A DNA stretch of 60,000 bases from Antedon mediterranea. Its lineage: Eukaryota; Echinodermata; Crinoidea; Comatulida; Antedonidae. Of the stretch, positions 26,017 through 37,070 are shown in pieces (position 1 is the first letter of the stretch; every line of letters begins with the position of its first letter). The notes below the pieces were generated by a model. The model saw only the letters and a program-made list of their open reading frames with translations. It had not been told where the DNA came from and searched no databases. The stretch is taken from positions 1,391,001 through 1,451,000 of the forward strand of contig NC_092670.1 in the NCBI RefSeq assembly GCF_964355755.1, in the 5' to 3' direction. A program made the translations under genes and the position numbers.

Positions 26017-27980
26017 TTGTATTATTGCTTGTTCCACATGTCAATCCACTAAATCCATCAGAACAAATGCAAGAAAACAACCCATCGTCTGATGTTTTCA
26101 TTTTCCCGCCATTTTGGCACTGGTTGTATGATTTTACGTCTGTAAGAACAATGAATTCAAGAAGATTAGCAGGCCTATTCACCTTTTGGTAAAAGAACGT
26201 ACGTCATACCCGTGCCGAATTCAGCCTTAGTAGCAGAATGCTAAGTTACATTCCCCAGATGGTTTGTGCATGCGCACTAGTAGCCGGTAGTGAATCGCTT
26301 TACTGCTGTTACTGCTACGCATGTGCAATCAGAAATTAGCTGCAAGAAACTTCCCACATTGTACAATGCTATATAAAAAAACTGCTATACTAACTTGACA
26401 CTGTTATTTTGAACGAGCATGTGTTTGAACGTTCAGCCATATCCGTAGCCGTGTACTCGACATTGATTGTTTTCCCTAAAACTCCATTTGGTATTTCAAT
26501 TACTTCACCAGGAGAATGAGAATTACTGGTACTGGAGAAACAAGCGGAATCGTCTGTCCACACTGGAGGTTGCCAAAACACATTTACTGTTCTTTCATTT
26601 GGTTTTGTGAGGAGATGGATATCTTCTGGACAGGTTGACCCGTATGAAGGTGGTTCTTGGTCTTCAAAATTACCTAAAATTGACAAAAATATTGATTTTA
26701 AAATGTGAATACCATAAGATATGAAGCATGTTAATTGTTTGAAGGTAGTTTCTAGTTCACGTATGTTTCAAAGAATGGTTCAAAAATTATTTTCCATAAG
26801 GCATGATTCTATCGTTTGCCCCCGAAATAGTAGTAGTAGTAGTGGTGTATATCCGCTTACTTATTTCACACACGTATGCGAAATTCATGCTACAAGGAAC
26901 ATCATTCCATTTGTCTGAATGCGTATAATCAAGCTCTACACAATCTTCACCGTGTCCATAATTATTTGGTTCACCGGCTCCAAAATCTGTAAAAAACATC
27001 ATATCATCATAAAAGTATACCGTAACAGTTATATATGCATTATAGTTTTATATTTAAAAAAAAACGATGTAGAGTATTTTAGAAATACTCTAGAAAATAA
27101 GATAGGATAACTTGGTTGACATGTTTGCTTTTAACGTCACCAACTAATTTGTCTGTTAATTGGTCAATTGGGTTTTTATTTGAAATATCTAGTGTTTAAA
27201 TTTAAAACCGTTAATTGCTCATCTACAAATTCCCTTGTTTCTTTACTTCCCGACATGTAAACAGTGAGTGGCCAAGCGGTTAAGAGTGGAACCGTAATAC
27301 CTTGCCATATTAACATCGGAAAGGGTTCGAGCCTCACTCGTTCCATGGTTCTGGTGGTAAAACGAGTCTTTTCGGATAAGGACTATAAACCGTAGGTCAG
27401 TGTACACATCTAGCTCATGTGCACCTTAAAGAATCTAGTACATCTTTCGAGACGAGTAGGGGGTTACCCCGGTGTAGTATTATACACACAGCTACTGTCA
27501 CTCATCAAGAGTTGATTGCCAGTATACGCTGTTTAGGGTCACCCTCTATAAATAAGGTGAAATAAAAAATAAATAAATAAAATAAAACAGTATATAATCA
27601 TGATGATTAGGCTACAACCTGATACAACGTTAATACAAACATCCTGAAATCTTTAAAACACAGAAATACTGCTGAAGCTTTTATGATGCAAAAGTGTGTT
27701 GCCCAAGACGACGCCAAATACGTACTTTTATATTGACTGCATTCTTTCGAGACCCATTTAAAATTCGTCTCATTCTGTACATCCGATATACCTAGCCATA
27801 GATCACTTCGAGTAGGATTGTTGGTGTAAAGAAAGTCATTTTCTGCTTTGTTCCTGACCACCACTAAATCTGCACCTAGGTCCAAACAGTTTGACCTAGC
27901 GTCTGACCAGGACGTTTTCGTTGCCTCAAATTTGTAACAGCTATCTTGAAACGAAACCCAGCCTTCTTGACAGGAAGATA
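26017..27980 (-). CDS. Alpha cassette 1: C-type lectin, HYR and EGF-like exons
   Basis: Exons: CTLD-a 27980-27726, CTLD-b 26986-26861, HYR 26673-26395, EGF 26139-26017 (255, 126, 279 and 123 bp), all phase 1 to 1. The lectin domain has the long-form N-terminal cysteine pair, LWLGISD, and a complete Ca2+/sugar site: EPN, GED and KWND, then YVCE. EPN predicts mannose-type specificity. The HYR domain runs from STCPEDIHLL to TCSFKITV. The EGF-like domain (NQCQNGG ... SCICSDGFSGLTC) has only four cysteines. The domains are extracellular and presumably bind glycans. Splicing onto the stalk and membrane exons below keeps frame. Its 5' partner could be the EGF of cassette 2, or the out-of-phase signal exon at 28345. 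Confidence 0.85.
27259..27590 (+). mobile_element. tRNA-derived SINE in a lectin intron
   Basis: Begins with a tRNA-like head: GTGAGTGGCCAAGCGGTTAA (A box), then GGGTTCGAGCCTCAC (B box). A body of about 200 bp follows, and it ends in an AAATAAATAAAATAAA tail. Body motifs (TCGGATAAGG, ATAAACCGTAGGTC, GTGCACCTTAAAGAA) resemble the central domain shared by many marine invertebrate SINEs; that family link is from memory and unchecked. Confidence 0.75.
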
Positions 27981-28291
27981 CTGTAACGAATAAAGAATTT
28001 ATAAAAAAAAATACAATAACAGGATTCTAATATTGTTTATTGTATTGTGTGCGTATTTTTCTACACCCAAACATCCGTAGACATTTTTAGAGAGAGAAAC
28101 GTCGAATGTCCTCCTAATATTGAATACATGCATTCGCCATAGTCGATGATCCATAGCTGATATTTATTTTACATGGATTTTTAGCCTTGCATGCTTTACC
28201 CCAATCTACACCCTCGTGGTGTATTGAATCAGGAATATGGTCGTCATGGGATATAATTAAAGAACAGAGCAGCTAATAATAATAATTATAC

Positions 28292-28345
28292 CTGTGCAAT
28301 TGCAGTGCATATTAAAGAAAACACTAAATTTGTAAATGTAGCCAT
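28292..28345 (-). pseudogene. Out-of-phase signal-peptide exon (alpha internal)
   Basis: ATG at 28345 encodes MATFTNLVFSLICTAIAQ followed by a GT donor, similar to the signal exons at 36781 and 46932. It is 54 bp and leaves in phase 0, whereas the next exon (27980) needs phase 1; joined directly, the frame hits a stop within about 40 codons. Either a one-base change disabled it, an unseen small exon corrects the frame, or it is used by a different transcript. Confidence 0.6.
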
Positions 28346-29061
28346 GGTTCAGCGATATCCAAGAGTGTGCATACCCGGTTGTTTTTCCCGATGTACATTT
28401 CAGTATTAGGCCTATCTGTGGTAGGTACCAAGTAGCCTTATTGTCTTTTTCCTTCCGATATAGATCGATTAGAAACTGATTGACGTCAGCGTATTTAAAA
28501 TAGTAAAATCATTATATTTCATAGCATTGTACATGTTATCGACATTTTTGCGATTTTCCACAATTTTGAAATTAAGTCTTTAAACAAATCCTGTACTATT
28601 GGAATACATTTTCTATGTAGAGAATGGAAGTAAGTCCTTAAAATATCCCAGCAAAGGAAATTGGTCTAATAATATAAATGACTAAGAACTGTGATTATTG
28701 ATTATTAAAATATTTTTTTTTGCTGCAATCTTTAACGATACAATTATATTATGTGTGTATTGTGTGTGGATATCTGTTATTTGTGTTCATCTTATTTATA
28801 AAAATAATATATGCTGTATCGTTTATTTCTAAGTGTGAATAACAAATAAACAAACAGTATACTATTTTTCTAGCACACATACTGTGTATCATTGATAGAA
28901 ATATATCCATGGTATGTGTTAAACTGTAATAATAAAGTCTAATGTACATATAATCTTTAGTTTACACTGCGCATGTTCGTCGTGAATATTATTGCGATTA
29001 AAACAGGATTAATTTGTCAGTTAAATTGATTTGCCCACGAACAGATTTCTATTTAACCTAC
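28346..29061. other. Promoter-like region and intergenic DNA within the alpha group
   Basis: 28440-28500 contains a block (CTTTTTCCTTCCGATATAGA ... TTGACGTCAGCGTATTT) conserved upstream of the other signal exons and including a perfect CRE-like TGACGTCA. No transmembrane or tail exon lies here, so cassette 2 has no membrane anchor of its own. Confidence 0.55.
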
Positions 29062-32000
29062 CGGTGCTATTTGCTGTTGCGCATGTCCGTCCACTAAAAC
29101 CATCAGGACAAGTGCAAGAAACCAATCCATCGTCTGATGTTTTAATTATCCCGCCATTATGGCACTGGTTATACGATTCTAAATCTGTAAAAACTATGTT
29201 TAAAAAAAAAAGAAAGATCAGTACATTGCTATGGTAAGGTAGTGTAGTCCAATATGCCTATACAGAGATCAATAAAAAAAACCCCTTGTTCTAGAAAAAC
29301 ACCTGCTCGTACCGATTGGTAATTATGGAAATGGGTTTGATTCCATCTAATTTAAAACCTCGCCAGGACAATTCCAGTCATTTTGATGCCCCATAGATGA
29401 TTTGTATAACGGAAAAACGTAGGCCTACAAACTTTCTGTCCTGCAGTATAATACTTTAAAACTACTAACTTGACACAGTTATTTTGAATGAGCATTTGCT
29501 TGAACGTCCAGCCATATCCGTAGCCGTGTACACCACATTGATTGTTTTTCCAAAAACTCCAATTGGTATGTCAATTACTTCACCAGGAGAATGGGAGTTA
29601 CTGGTACTGGATAAACAAAATGAATCGTCTGTCCACACGGGAGGTTGCCAAAACACAGATACTCTTCTTTCATTTGGTTTAGTGAGAAGATGTATATCGT
29701 CTGGACAGGATGACCCGTATGAAGGTGGTTCTTGATCTTTAAAATGACCTGAAATTTATTATAGAAACACAGAGTTTTAGAATATATATTATTCTCCAAA
29801 ACATACCAAATAAGGATATAAATAATAAATTAAAGTGTTAATAGGCCATTTTGTAGTTTAATAAGGTTATTCACTTTCACCGTACCGGGAAGTGCAAAAC
29901 TATAGTTTGTAGTCCAACTATGTGAACATTAAATGTCTTATCAGCAGAAACAGTTTTACAAAATATTTCTTTAAGAGTACCGGTATCTATTACTATATCA
30001 ATCATTTTAAATTTTAGGCAGCGCTTCACAAGTTTTCTGTTTTTGAGTTTCGCCGCTCTTATTTATAATTAATTTATCACAAACTTTTTAAATAGAAAAG
30101 AAAGAGAAATACAAATGTTATAATAATAAAATCTCCGCTTACTTAATTCACACACATATGCGTATATCCTGCTACAAGGGATATCATTCCATTTGTCTGA
30201 ATGTGTATAATCAAGCTCTACACAATCTTCACCGTTTCTATGATCATTTGGTTCCCCTTTACCAAAATCTGCATAATCACCAAAAGAAATTAGTTAACCA
30301 ATACCCTTCACAAACTGAATTACTACAGGCCTATTATATTTTTAAATGATAGGCCTATTCAATTCAATTCAACTTTATTTCAGACAAACTGTCCATATGA
30401 AACATATAAATACAATAAAAAACTAGAATTTAATTCGTCACTTTGACGAATTATAGGTGATCATTTTTATCATTTTAATAAAATTAACATTTTTTAAACA
30501 TGCATGTACGTTAACATACGATCGTTAAAAGTTGATGTACGCCATCCTATGACATGATTGCATATACACTTATAGTGCTGAGTTCTACGTATGTGTCATA
30601 CAATGTACAGTATATACTGTATATCTATATACAGTGTAGCATAGGTGAAATTACGGGACTCATATCGTGTTCTAATTTTTTGGTATGATGGAATTTTCAA
30701 AATAAACTCGAAGATGACAATTTCGAAAGATAATGAATTGAGCAAATAAATATAAGGATTGGAAGAAAATTTGACACGTAGAAGCGCAATGCGCGGTCTT
30801 TGAAATTTGTATAACTTTGACTAAAGAAATTTAAAAACTACTTTTTAACTTCAACTGGCCATATGATAACATCACAACATCCGATAGGCTTAATTTTAAT
30901 ATGAATTCATATCTACATTTCATCAGCTTTCATAATAACTTATAATCTTCAAGGTCACCTTTAATTCTGAAGAGCTATAAGATATTCAAATGTATGGTGT
31001 AGCTGAAATTACACGACCTAGGTTATTCAAGTTTTTACGAGTGATGACGTCATCAAAATAAAAATGTTGACAACTCATTAGAAGAATAATTAATTGAGCA
31101 AGCACATACTAAAAGTTGTGCGAAAATCGGGCTCAAATAACGGAGATGCGCTCTATTGAATGTGATAACCCACACAAAAAGAAAAAAATTCCTAATTTTT
31201 AAATTCAAGTGGCCATTTGATGACGTCATACCATTTTGTACGTCTAATGTGTATATACATTTGTATCTACAACTTATTGGCTTCCATAATAAGTTAAAAA
31301 AATTGGGGGTCATCTGCCATTCTGAAGAGTTATATTCATTTTAAAAAGTCCTTATTTTTTACCATTTTTAGCACTTTTGTTAGTTAGTGTGCACATTTTG
31401 TCATTTTTAACGTGCTCGTATAGCGTTATTTTAAGTCGGAATGGACTCAAAATTGGTGAATGTACTGAGGATTGTGAGTAGAATGTGATTTATACATCAA
31501 ATTTTATTTTTTACGCATTTTAAGAATCGTGCGCACAAAAACGCATTTTTGCGCAGTAATTTTTTGAAACGCGCAAATGGCCTAATTCATGCTCTAAATT
31601 GATCAAAACCTAATTTTGCGCGTTTTAAATTTTTAACGCGCGATTTCACGTGCATGACCTTGAAACGCGCAACTTTTTATTTGCTAATATTTTTACCCTT
31701 GACCTGAAGTTTACCTGTAGTGAATTTCATTAATATGTCATAATGAATTATGGAGATATGATTGATAATGTGATTTCACAAAATGGCGTATAAATGACGT
31801 CACGGATGAGTGATCACGCTGGAAAGCTGATTAGGATTAAGTTATATTATTTGAAAGATATTCTGAAATTTTGGTAATCATTGACATTAAACTTTTTGAG
31901 ATAATTGTTACACAAAATAGTGTACAGAAACAATAAAAAGAAAAAAAAAATAATAATAATAATAAAGATTTCATACAATAACAATAGGTGATCATTTTAT

Positions 32001-32638
32001 TCTAAATGATCACCTAATAATACAAAGCATTATGTGACAACCGTCATGGAGAGAGGACTAATAATTATTTGTTGACATATAGTGCCTCTTAAAATACAAG
32101 TATATGACAAGTATATTAAAAAAAAAAAAAAAGAAACTTTAATCAATTAAAATGTAAAAGAATTAATATTATTTATGCATCTAAAACATTGAATGGGATT
32201 ACTCCCGTTCTGTTCATCCATGATTTTATAGATAAGATAAGAAGATAAAACCACTACTAATAAACTCGTTCACACAAGATTTAATGTTCTTGCTGCTACT
32301 TTAAACCACTTGAAAAATAAGCGTATAGGGTCTAAACAGGTCTAAAAATATATTTTATTAGATATTACTAGGTTTATACGCACTTTTATATTGACTGCAT
32401 TGTGTCGATACCCATGTAAATTCAGTCTCATTCTCCCTATCTGATAAGCCTAGCCATAGATCGCCAGTTGTAGGATTGTTAGCATAAAGAAAGTCATTTT
32501 CTGCTTTGTTTCCGACCACCACCAAGTCTGCACCTTGGTCCAAACAGCTTGCTCTAGCGTCTAACCATGACCGTTTTGTTTCCTCAAATTTGTAGCAACT
32601 GTCTTGAAAAAATAACCAGCCTTGTTGACAGGAAATTT
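29062..32638 (-). CDS. Alpha cassette 2: C-type lectin, HYR and EGF-like exons
   Basis: Exons: CTLD-a 32638-32384, CTLD-b 30268-30143, HYR 29748-29470, EGF 29184-29062 (255, 126, 279, 123 bp), all phase 1 to 1 and identical in length to cassette 1. The lectin site reads GKGEPNDH, GED and KWND. The HYR has SSCPDDIHLL and CSFKITV. The EGF reads NQCHNGG ... SCTCPDGFSGRTC. All frames are open. There is no signal exon between 32640 and cassette 3 and no membrane exon below it, so it most likely sits in the middle of a longer transcript from 36781 to 24964. The CTLD-a to CTLD-b intron holds repeat family X. Confidence 0.85.
30358..30421 (-). mobile_element. Short retroelement 3' tail
   Basis: On the minus strand the sequence reads ATATGGACAGTTTGTCTGAA, then ATAAAG, and ends in TTGAATTGAATTGAAT repeats, the layout of a heavily 5'-truncated LINE or SINE with a pentamer tail. 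Confidence 0.4.
30422..32015. mobile_element. Dispersed repeat family X, copy 2 (longer)
   Basis: Matches 3569-4721 over its first 1.15 kb and continues to 32015. TAGGTGATCATTTT near the left end is complemented by AAATGATCACCTA at the right end, and the right end is itself palindromic. Non-coding; it lies in the intron of lectin cassette 2. Confidence 0.7.
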
Positions 32639-32846
32639 CTGTAAGGATTAAAGGATAAAAAGAAAGAAAATCACGCTACTAATTTCTAATATATGTAGAA
32701 CATTAACTATGATTTATTTAACATATTTGTCTGTCTCCTTGCCGTTTATAGGCCTAAAAGTCAAGACAAAATGTATCTACTACTTATTTCAGCTTTATAC
32801 GCTATTTTTTTTCATTTGTACTTTTAAATGTTTTTTTGTTATATTT

Positions 32847-33180
32847 AAAGATGTATTGTCCCCCAAAAGATGAAAAATGAAGATTAATTAAATCAGACTT
32901 AGAATAGGGTATTTTGTAGTTTTAATAAAGTTAATCACTTCCGTAGAAAAAAGGTTTTCACTTATAAAATGATAAAATAAATGGTTAAATTTAACCAAAA
33001 ACCCATTGGCTGGCAGCCAATTTGACCATTTTTTGCTTTAAATTACAGTTTTTTCAGGTAAATAATTTTTTTTTCGATCCAATTTTTCGTCAAAGTGGAT
33101 AACTATTATGTTACACTAAAATGGCATATTCAACAACAATTTTGTTAAGAATTATTTTTTCAGGGGGACAATACATCTTT
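32847..33180. mobile_element. MITE family Y, copy 1
   Basis: Terminal inverted repeats AAAGATGTATTGTCCCCC and GGGGGACAATACATCTTT bound 334 bp of non-coding sequence. Internal parts resemble 34931-35333 and 5120-5280. Confidence 0.8.
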
Positions 33181-33292
33181 TCTCTTTAACTCTTTTCCTC
33201 CCATATCTTGTATTTTAAGTGTAAAGAACCTTATATAACAGCATATTTTAGGGGGATTGTTAACACTTTCTAATGTATAATATTCCATTTTT

Positions 33293-34085
33293 AGTCGCGT
33301 GGAAGCGACTCTATAGTTCACTATGTCGGTCGGTCGGTCTGTCTGTCTGTCTGTCTGTTGGTCTGTCTGTCGGTCTGTCTGTCGGTCTGTCTGTCGGTCT
33401 GTCTGTCTGTCGGTCCGGTATCACTATGCGTTTTATCGCTTTATGACCTTATCTTGATATCAGTTTAATCTAGCTAAGTCAATTTTTCACAGAATATTCC
33501 TTATGGCCAGGAATCGATGTGGTTATGTTTTCACGGTGCGCAATAAAAAATTACGCGGTCTACGCACGATTTAACGAAATCACGTTTGTAATCATATCTT
33601 AACAACCATGAATCACAATTAAATAAAATTTGGTACTCATAAATTTCAGGGCATAAATCATCATATGGCAATACAATTACGTGCGTAGCGCATGTAACGC
33701 ATGCGTTAGCGCGCTTAAAATTTTCAAAATTTATTTTCGATGAAATAAGAGTACGTTTCAGGCAATTTTAAGCGTTTACAAAATTGCCATGAGTGCGCAG
33801 ATTTTTGCGCGCGCACTGCGCGTTAAATGTTATTCCGCACTCTTTTTGCCCGATTTCTGTTTTCTTGACTTACTTTTCAACTCGAAATTACGTTATACGA
33901 GCACGTCAAAAGTGACAGGCTACGCACGTGTAAATTAAAAAAATATAAATGTTTTTAAACATTTCAACATTTTTAAACATGTTCAGTAATTTCGGTCAGT
34001 ATAGTTCACTAAGTCGGTCGATCCGTCTGTCTGTCGGTCTGTTTGTCTGTCGGTCCGGTATCACTATGCATTGTAGCACGCGACT
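33293..34085. mobile_element. AGTCGCG element, long form
   Basis: Begins AGTCGCGTGGAAGCGACTC and ends CACGCGACT, with CGGTCTGTCTGT microsatellites near both ends. A short form with the same ends lies at 47128-47216. The interior has many GCGC words and no open frame of note. Confidence 0.65.
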
Positions 34086-34192
34086 TAATGGCTGTTGGCC
34101 TTGTTTTTATAACGTTTCCCAAAGATTCATGCATTTATTTTTCAGTTTTATAATTGAACCTTAATCCTGAAAACGATTTGTCGTCAACCTAC

Positions 34193-36206
34193 CGGAACTT
34201 TTTTTTGTTTCACATGTCAATCCTGTAAATCCATCAGTACAAATGCAAGAAAGAAGTCCATCTTCTAAAGTTTCAATCATCCCGCCATTTCGGCACTGAT
34301 TATACGATTCTACCTCTGTAACAACTATATATATTAAAATAATTTAAAAAGATTAGTACGTTTCTGGGATTTGTTAAACAATTTGATTTAGTCCAATATG
34401 CCTACATGTATACAGAGCAGGCAATTTTGGTTAAATATGTGTAGTGCTAACAATTCCTGTATTTATATATCATTATGGATATACATTCTATTATGCATTG
34501 TTTGTGTTAAACTGCTATACTAACTTGACACTGTTATTTTGAATGAGCATGTGTTCGAACGTCCAACCATATCCGTAGCCGTGTACTCGACATTGATGGT
34601 TTTCCCTAAAACGCCATTTGGTATTTCAATTACTTCACCAGGAGAATGAGAGTTAGTGGTACTGAATAAACAAGATGAATCGTCTGTCCACACGGGAGGT
34701 TGCCAAAACACAGTTACTTTTCTTTCTTTTGGTTTTGTGAGAAGATGAATATCTTGTGGACAGGTTGACCCATATGAAGGTGATTCTTGGTCTTCAAAAT
34801 GACCTGAAATTAATTAAAGGTAGATTTTTGGAAATAATACCGTACCGTACTGTTTTACACACTTAGATGCATAGTATATAATATGTAAAATTCCCAACTG
34901 TTGTAATGAATGAAATAATAATGAAAGTTTAAAGATGTATTGTTCCTTTAAACACAATAAACGAAAAAAAAAAACATATTCTAAATTTAAATTAGCCATA
35001 TCAAAGTAAGTTAAGTCGAAAATTCGAGCCAAAAACAACAAGTCACGGTTGAGGAGATGTTTTCACACAGGTCGCGAGGAAGTTTTATGATTATGCATAC
35101 AGAGTAGCCAAACAAGCGCGTTGCATTATGAGATATGTTTTGATCGAAAACATTGACTGGAAGTTAAAGTTATTTTTTTTTTAAAACGTCTGTATTTCGG
35201 TTAAATATTTTTTTTTTCGACTAATTTTTGGTAAAGTTAATAACTATTATGATACTTCAAAATGTCCCACTTTTTTTCGAAATATTAAACAAAAAGCTTT
35301 TGTTGAATTAGTCAAAGGGACAATACACCTTTAAATTTGCGTGTGCTGATGAAAATGACATTTTACATGCAGAGAAACCCACAAACCTACTAGTAAAAAC
35401 AAACAACAACAAAGGGAAGAATTCTATATTAGGGTTTGTCCTCAAAGTAGTAGTGATATTAGAGAGCGTTCGATTTGTGACGACTCACGACCAAACTACT
35501 TCACATGCACATATGGGGATATTGACACAGATTTGATGGTTTTTTGGTCCAAGGTAGAAGGTAGGTCGTCGGTCGCAAATCGAAAGTGTCCTATAATTAA
35601 TACAGTATATGCTCTTACTTATTTCACACATATATGCGAATTTCCTATAACAAGGGTAATCATTCCATGTTTCGGAATTTCTGAATGTAAGTACCACACA
35701 GTCTTCCTGGTTATTGTAATCATTGGGTTCACCCGGATGAAAATCTGTAAAAACACCAAAGAAATGTTTATTAGATAGGCTTAATATATAAATTTACAGG
35801 GTGATATATTGAACATAAACTTAAATAGCCAATTTTGAAACGTAAACATCTGCGGAAATATGTGACAATGAGAAAAGTCGACCAAACCGAGATTCGAACC
35901 TGAAACTATGTCTAAAAACGTTATTAAATGTTACCAGGTTCATATACGTACTGTTATATTGACTGCATTCTGTCGAAACCCATGTGAAGTTAGCCTCACT
36001 ATCCAAATCCGATAAGCCTATCCACATAGCGTTTCCCATATGATTGTTAGCATAAAGAAAGTCATTTTCTGCTTTGTTTCTAACCACCACTAAGTCTGCA
36101 CCTAGTTCTGTACAGTTTGATCTAGCGTCTGACCAGGACCTTTTTGTCGAATCAAATTTGTAACAGCTATCTTGGAACGACAACCAGCCTTGCTGACAGG
36201 AAAATA
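34193..36206 (-). CDS. Alpha cassette 3: C-type lectin, HYR and EGF-like exons
   Basis: Exons: CTLD-a 36206-35952, CTLD-b 35744-35619, HYR 34803-34525, EGF 34315-34193 (255, 126, 279, 123 bp), all phase 1 to 1. The lectin part is the most divergent in alpha (PGEPNDYNNQED, ETWNDYPC, YMCE) but keeps every Ca2+-site residue. The HYR has STCPQDIHLL. The EGF has NQCRNGG ... SCICTDGFTGLTC. It joins in frame to the signal exon at 36781. If all three alpha cassettes are spliced to the shared stalk, membrane and tail, the product is 889 residues (890 codons including the stop). Confidence 0.85.
34931..35333. mobile_element. MITE family Y, copy 2
   Basis: Ends AAAGATGTATTGTTCCTTT and AAAGGGACAATACACCTTT, imperfect versions of the ends at 32847-33180. 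Non-coding; it lies in the intron between the HYR and CTLD-b exons of cassette 3. Confidence 0.7.
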
Positions 36207-36726
36207 CTGTAATGATTAAAGTATTTAGAAAGAAAATACGTTATTAGACTTATATGAGAGGTACTTTAGTTCTTCAGAAAACCAATAGTATTGTATGACC
36301 CAAAGTCTCCGGCACGAAAAAGTGCTTTCATCGAATTTAATTAGAAACATTATGACATTACAAGTCCGGTAGCAGAATGTTGTGATAATTGTCATGCCAA
36401 CACTCAAATTACGTTCAGGTGCATTAGCTATACGATTAAATGCTAATATTTAATATTTGTCGATGTCTTGTCATTGTAAAGCTGACCTTGATGAACTATT
36501 TATTTTGTAGCCGAAAAAATATCTTAACTTTTACAGTGAACCTCCTAACTTCGTCAGTGATGAACTTGATAGGTACAGTAGGGCTAGATTCTGAGAGAAT
36601 GTTAGAATGCCTATTTTGTTGTATTTTCAGAAATTTTTAAAATGGATTACACCAATATTCGTCCTCTCTTCATGTGATAATAGACAAAATAAATAAGAAT
36701 ATGTATAAGATAGTTTCCATACCTAC

Positions 36727-36781
36727 CTTTAGCAACTGCTGTACTTATAAATAAGAACACCAGGGTTGTGGATGTGGTCAT
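36727..36781 (-). CDS. Alpha signal-peptide exon
   Basis: ATG at 36781 encodes MTTSTTLVFLFISTAVAK and then one base before GTAGGT, so it leaves in phase 1 as the lectin exon at 36206 requires. Hydrophobic core LVFLFISTAVA; cleavage probably falls after AVA. This is the only in-phase signal exon of the alpha group. Confidence 0.85.
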
Positions 36782-37070
36782 GGTGATGCGGTATCAAGCA
36801 ATGTGAATATTCCCTGGTGTGTCTAATATATGTAATATTTAAGACTGTTCCAAGTAGCATATTATTATCTTTTCCCTCCGGTTAAGATTGAAATCGGTGG
36901 ACGTCGGCTTATTTTCATAGCATCTGTTTTCTGGGAATTGTGTTTTGGCCTAACATAACCCTAATCAGAATAATATTCATTGGTAATGCGGAGCCTATGT
37001 CTTGTATATACAATGTGAGCTATCTCCAATAATGTTGCACGTACAGTTAAAATTACAATATTACTAGAAA
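36782..37070. other. Upstream region of the alpha gene
   Basis: Contains a variant of the shared upstream block at about 36868-36916 (CTTTTCCCTCCGG ... GTGGACGTCGGCTTATTT). Presumed promoter; the 46-bp array begins immediately beyond. Confidence 0.5.

Noticed and set aside
29031-29237. Plus-strand frames over the lectin, HYR and EGF exons
   Set aside because: They are antisense shadows of conserved minus-strand exons and recur at each cassette for that reason.
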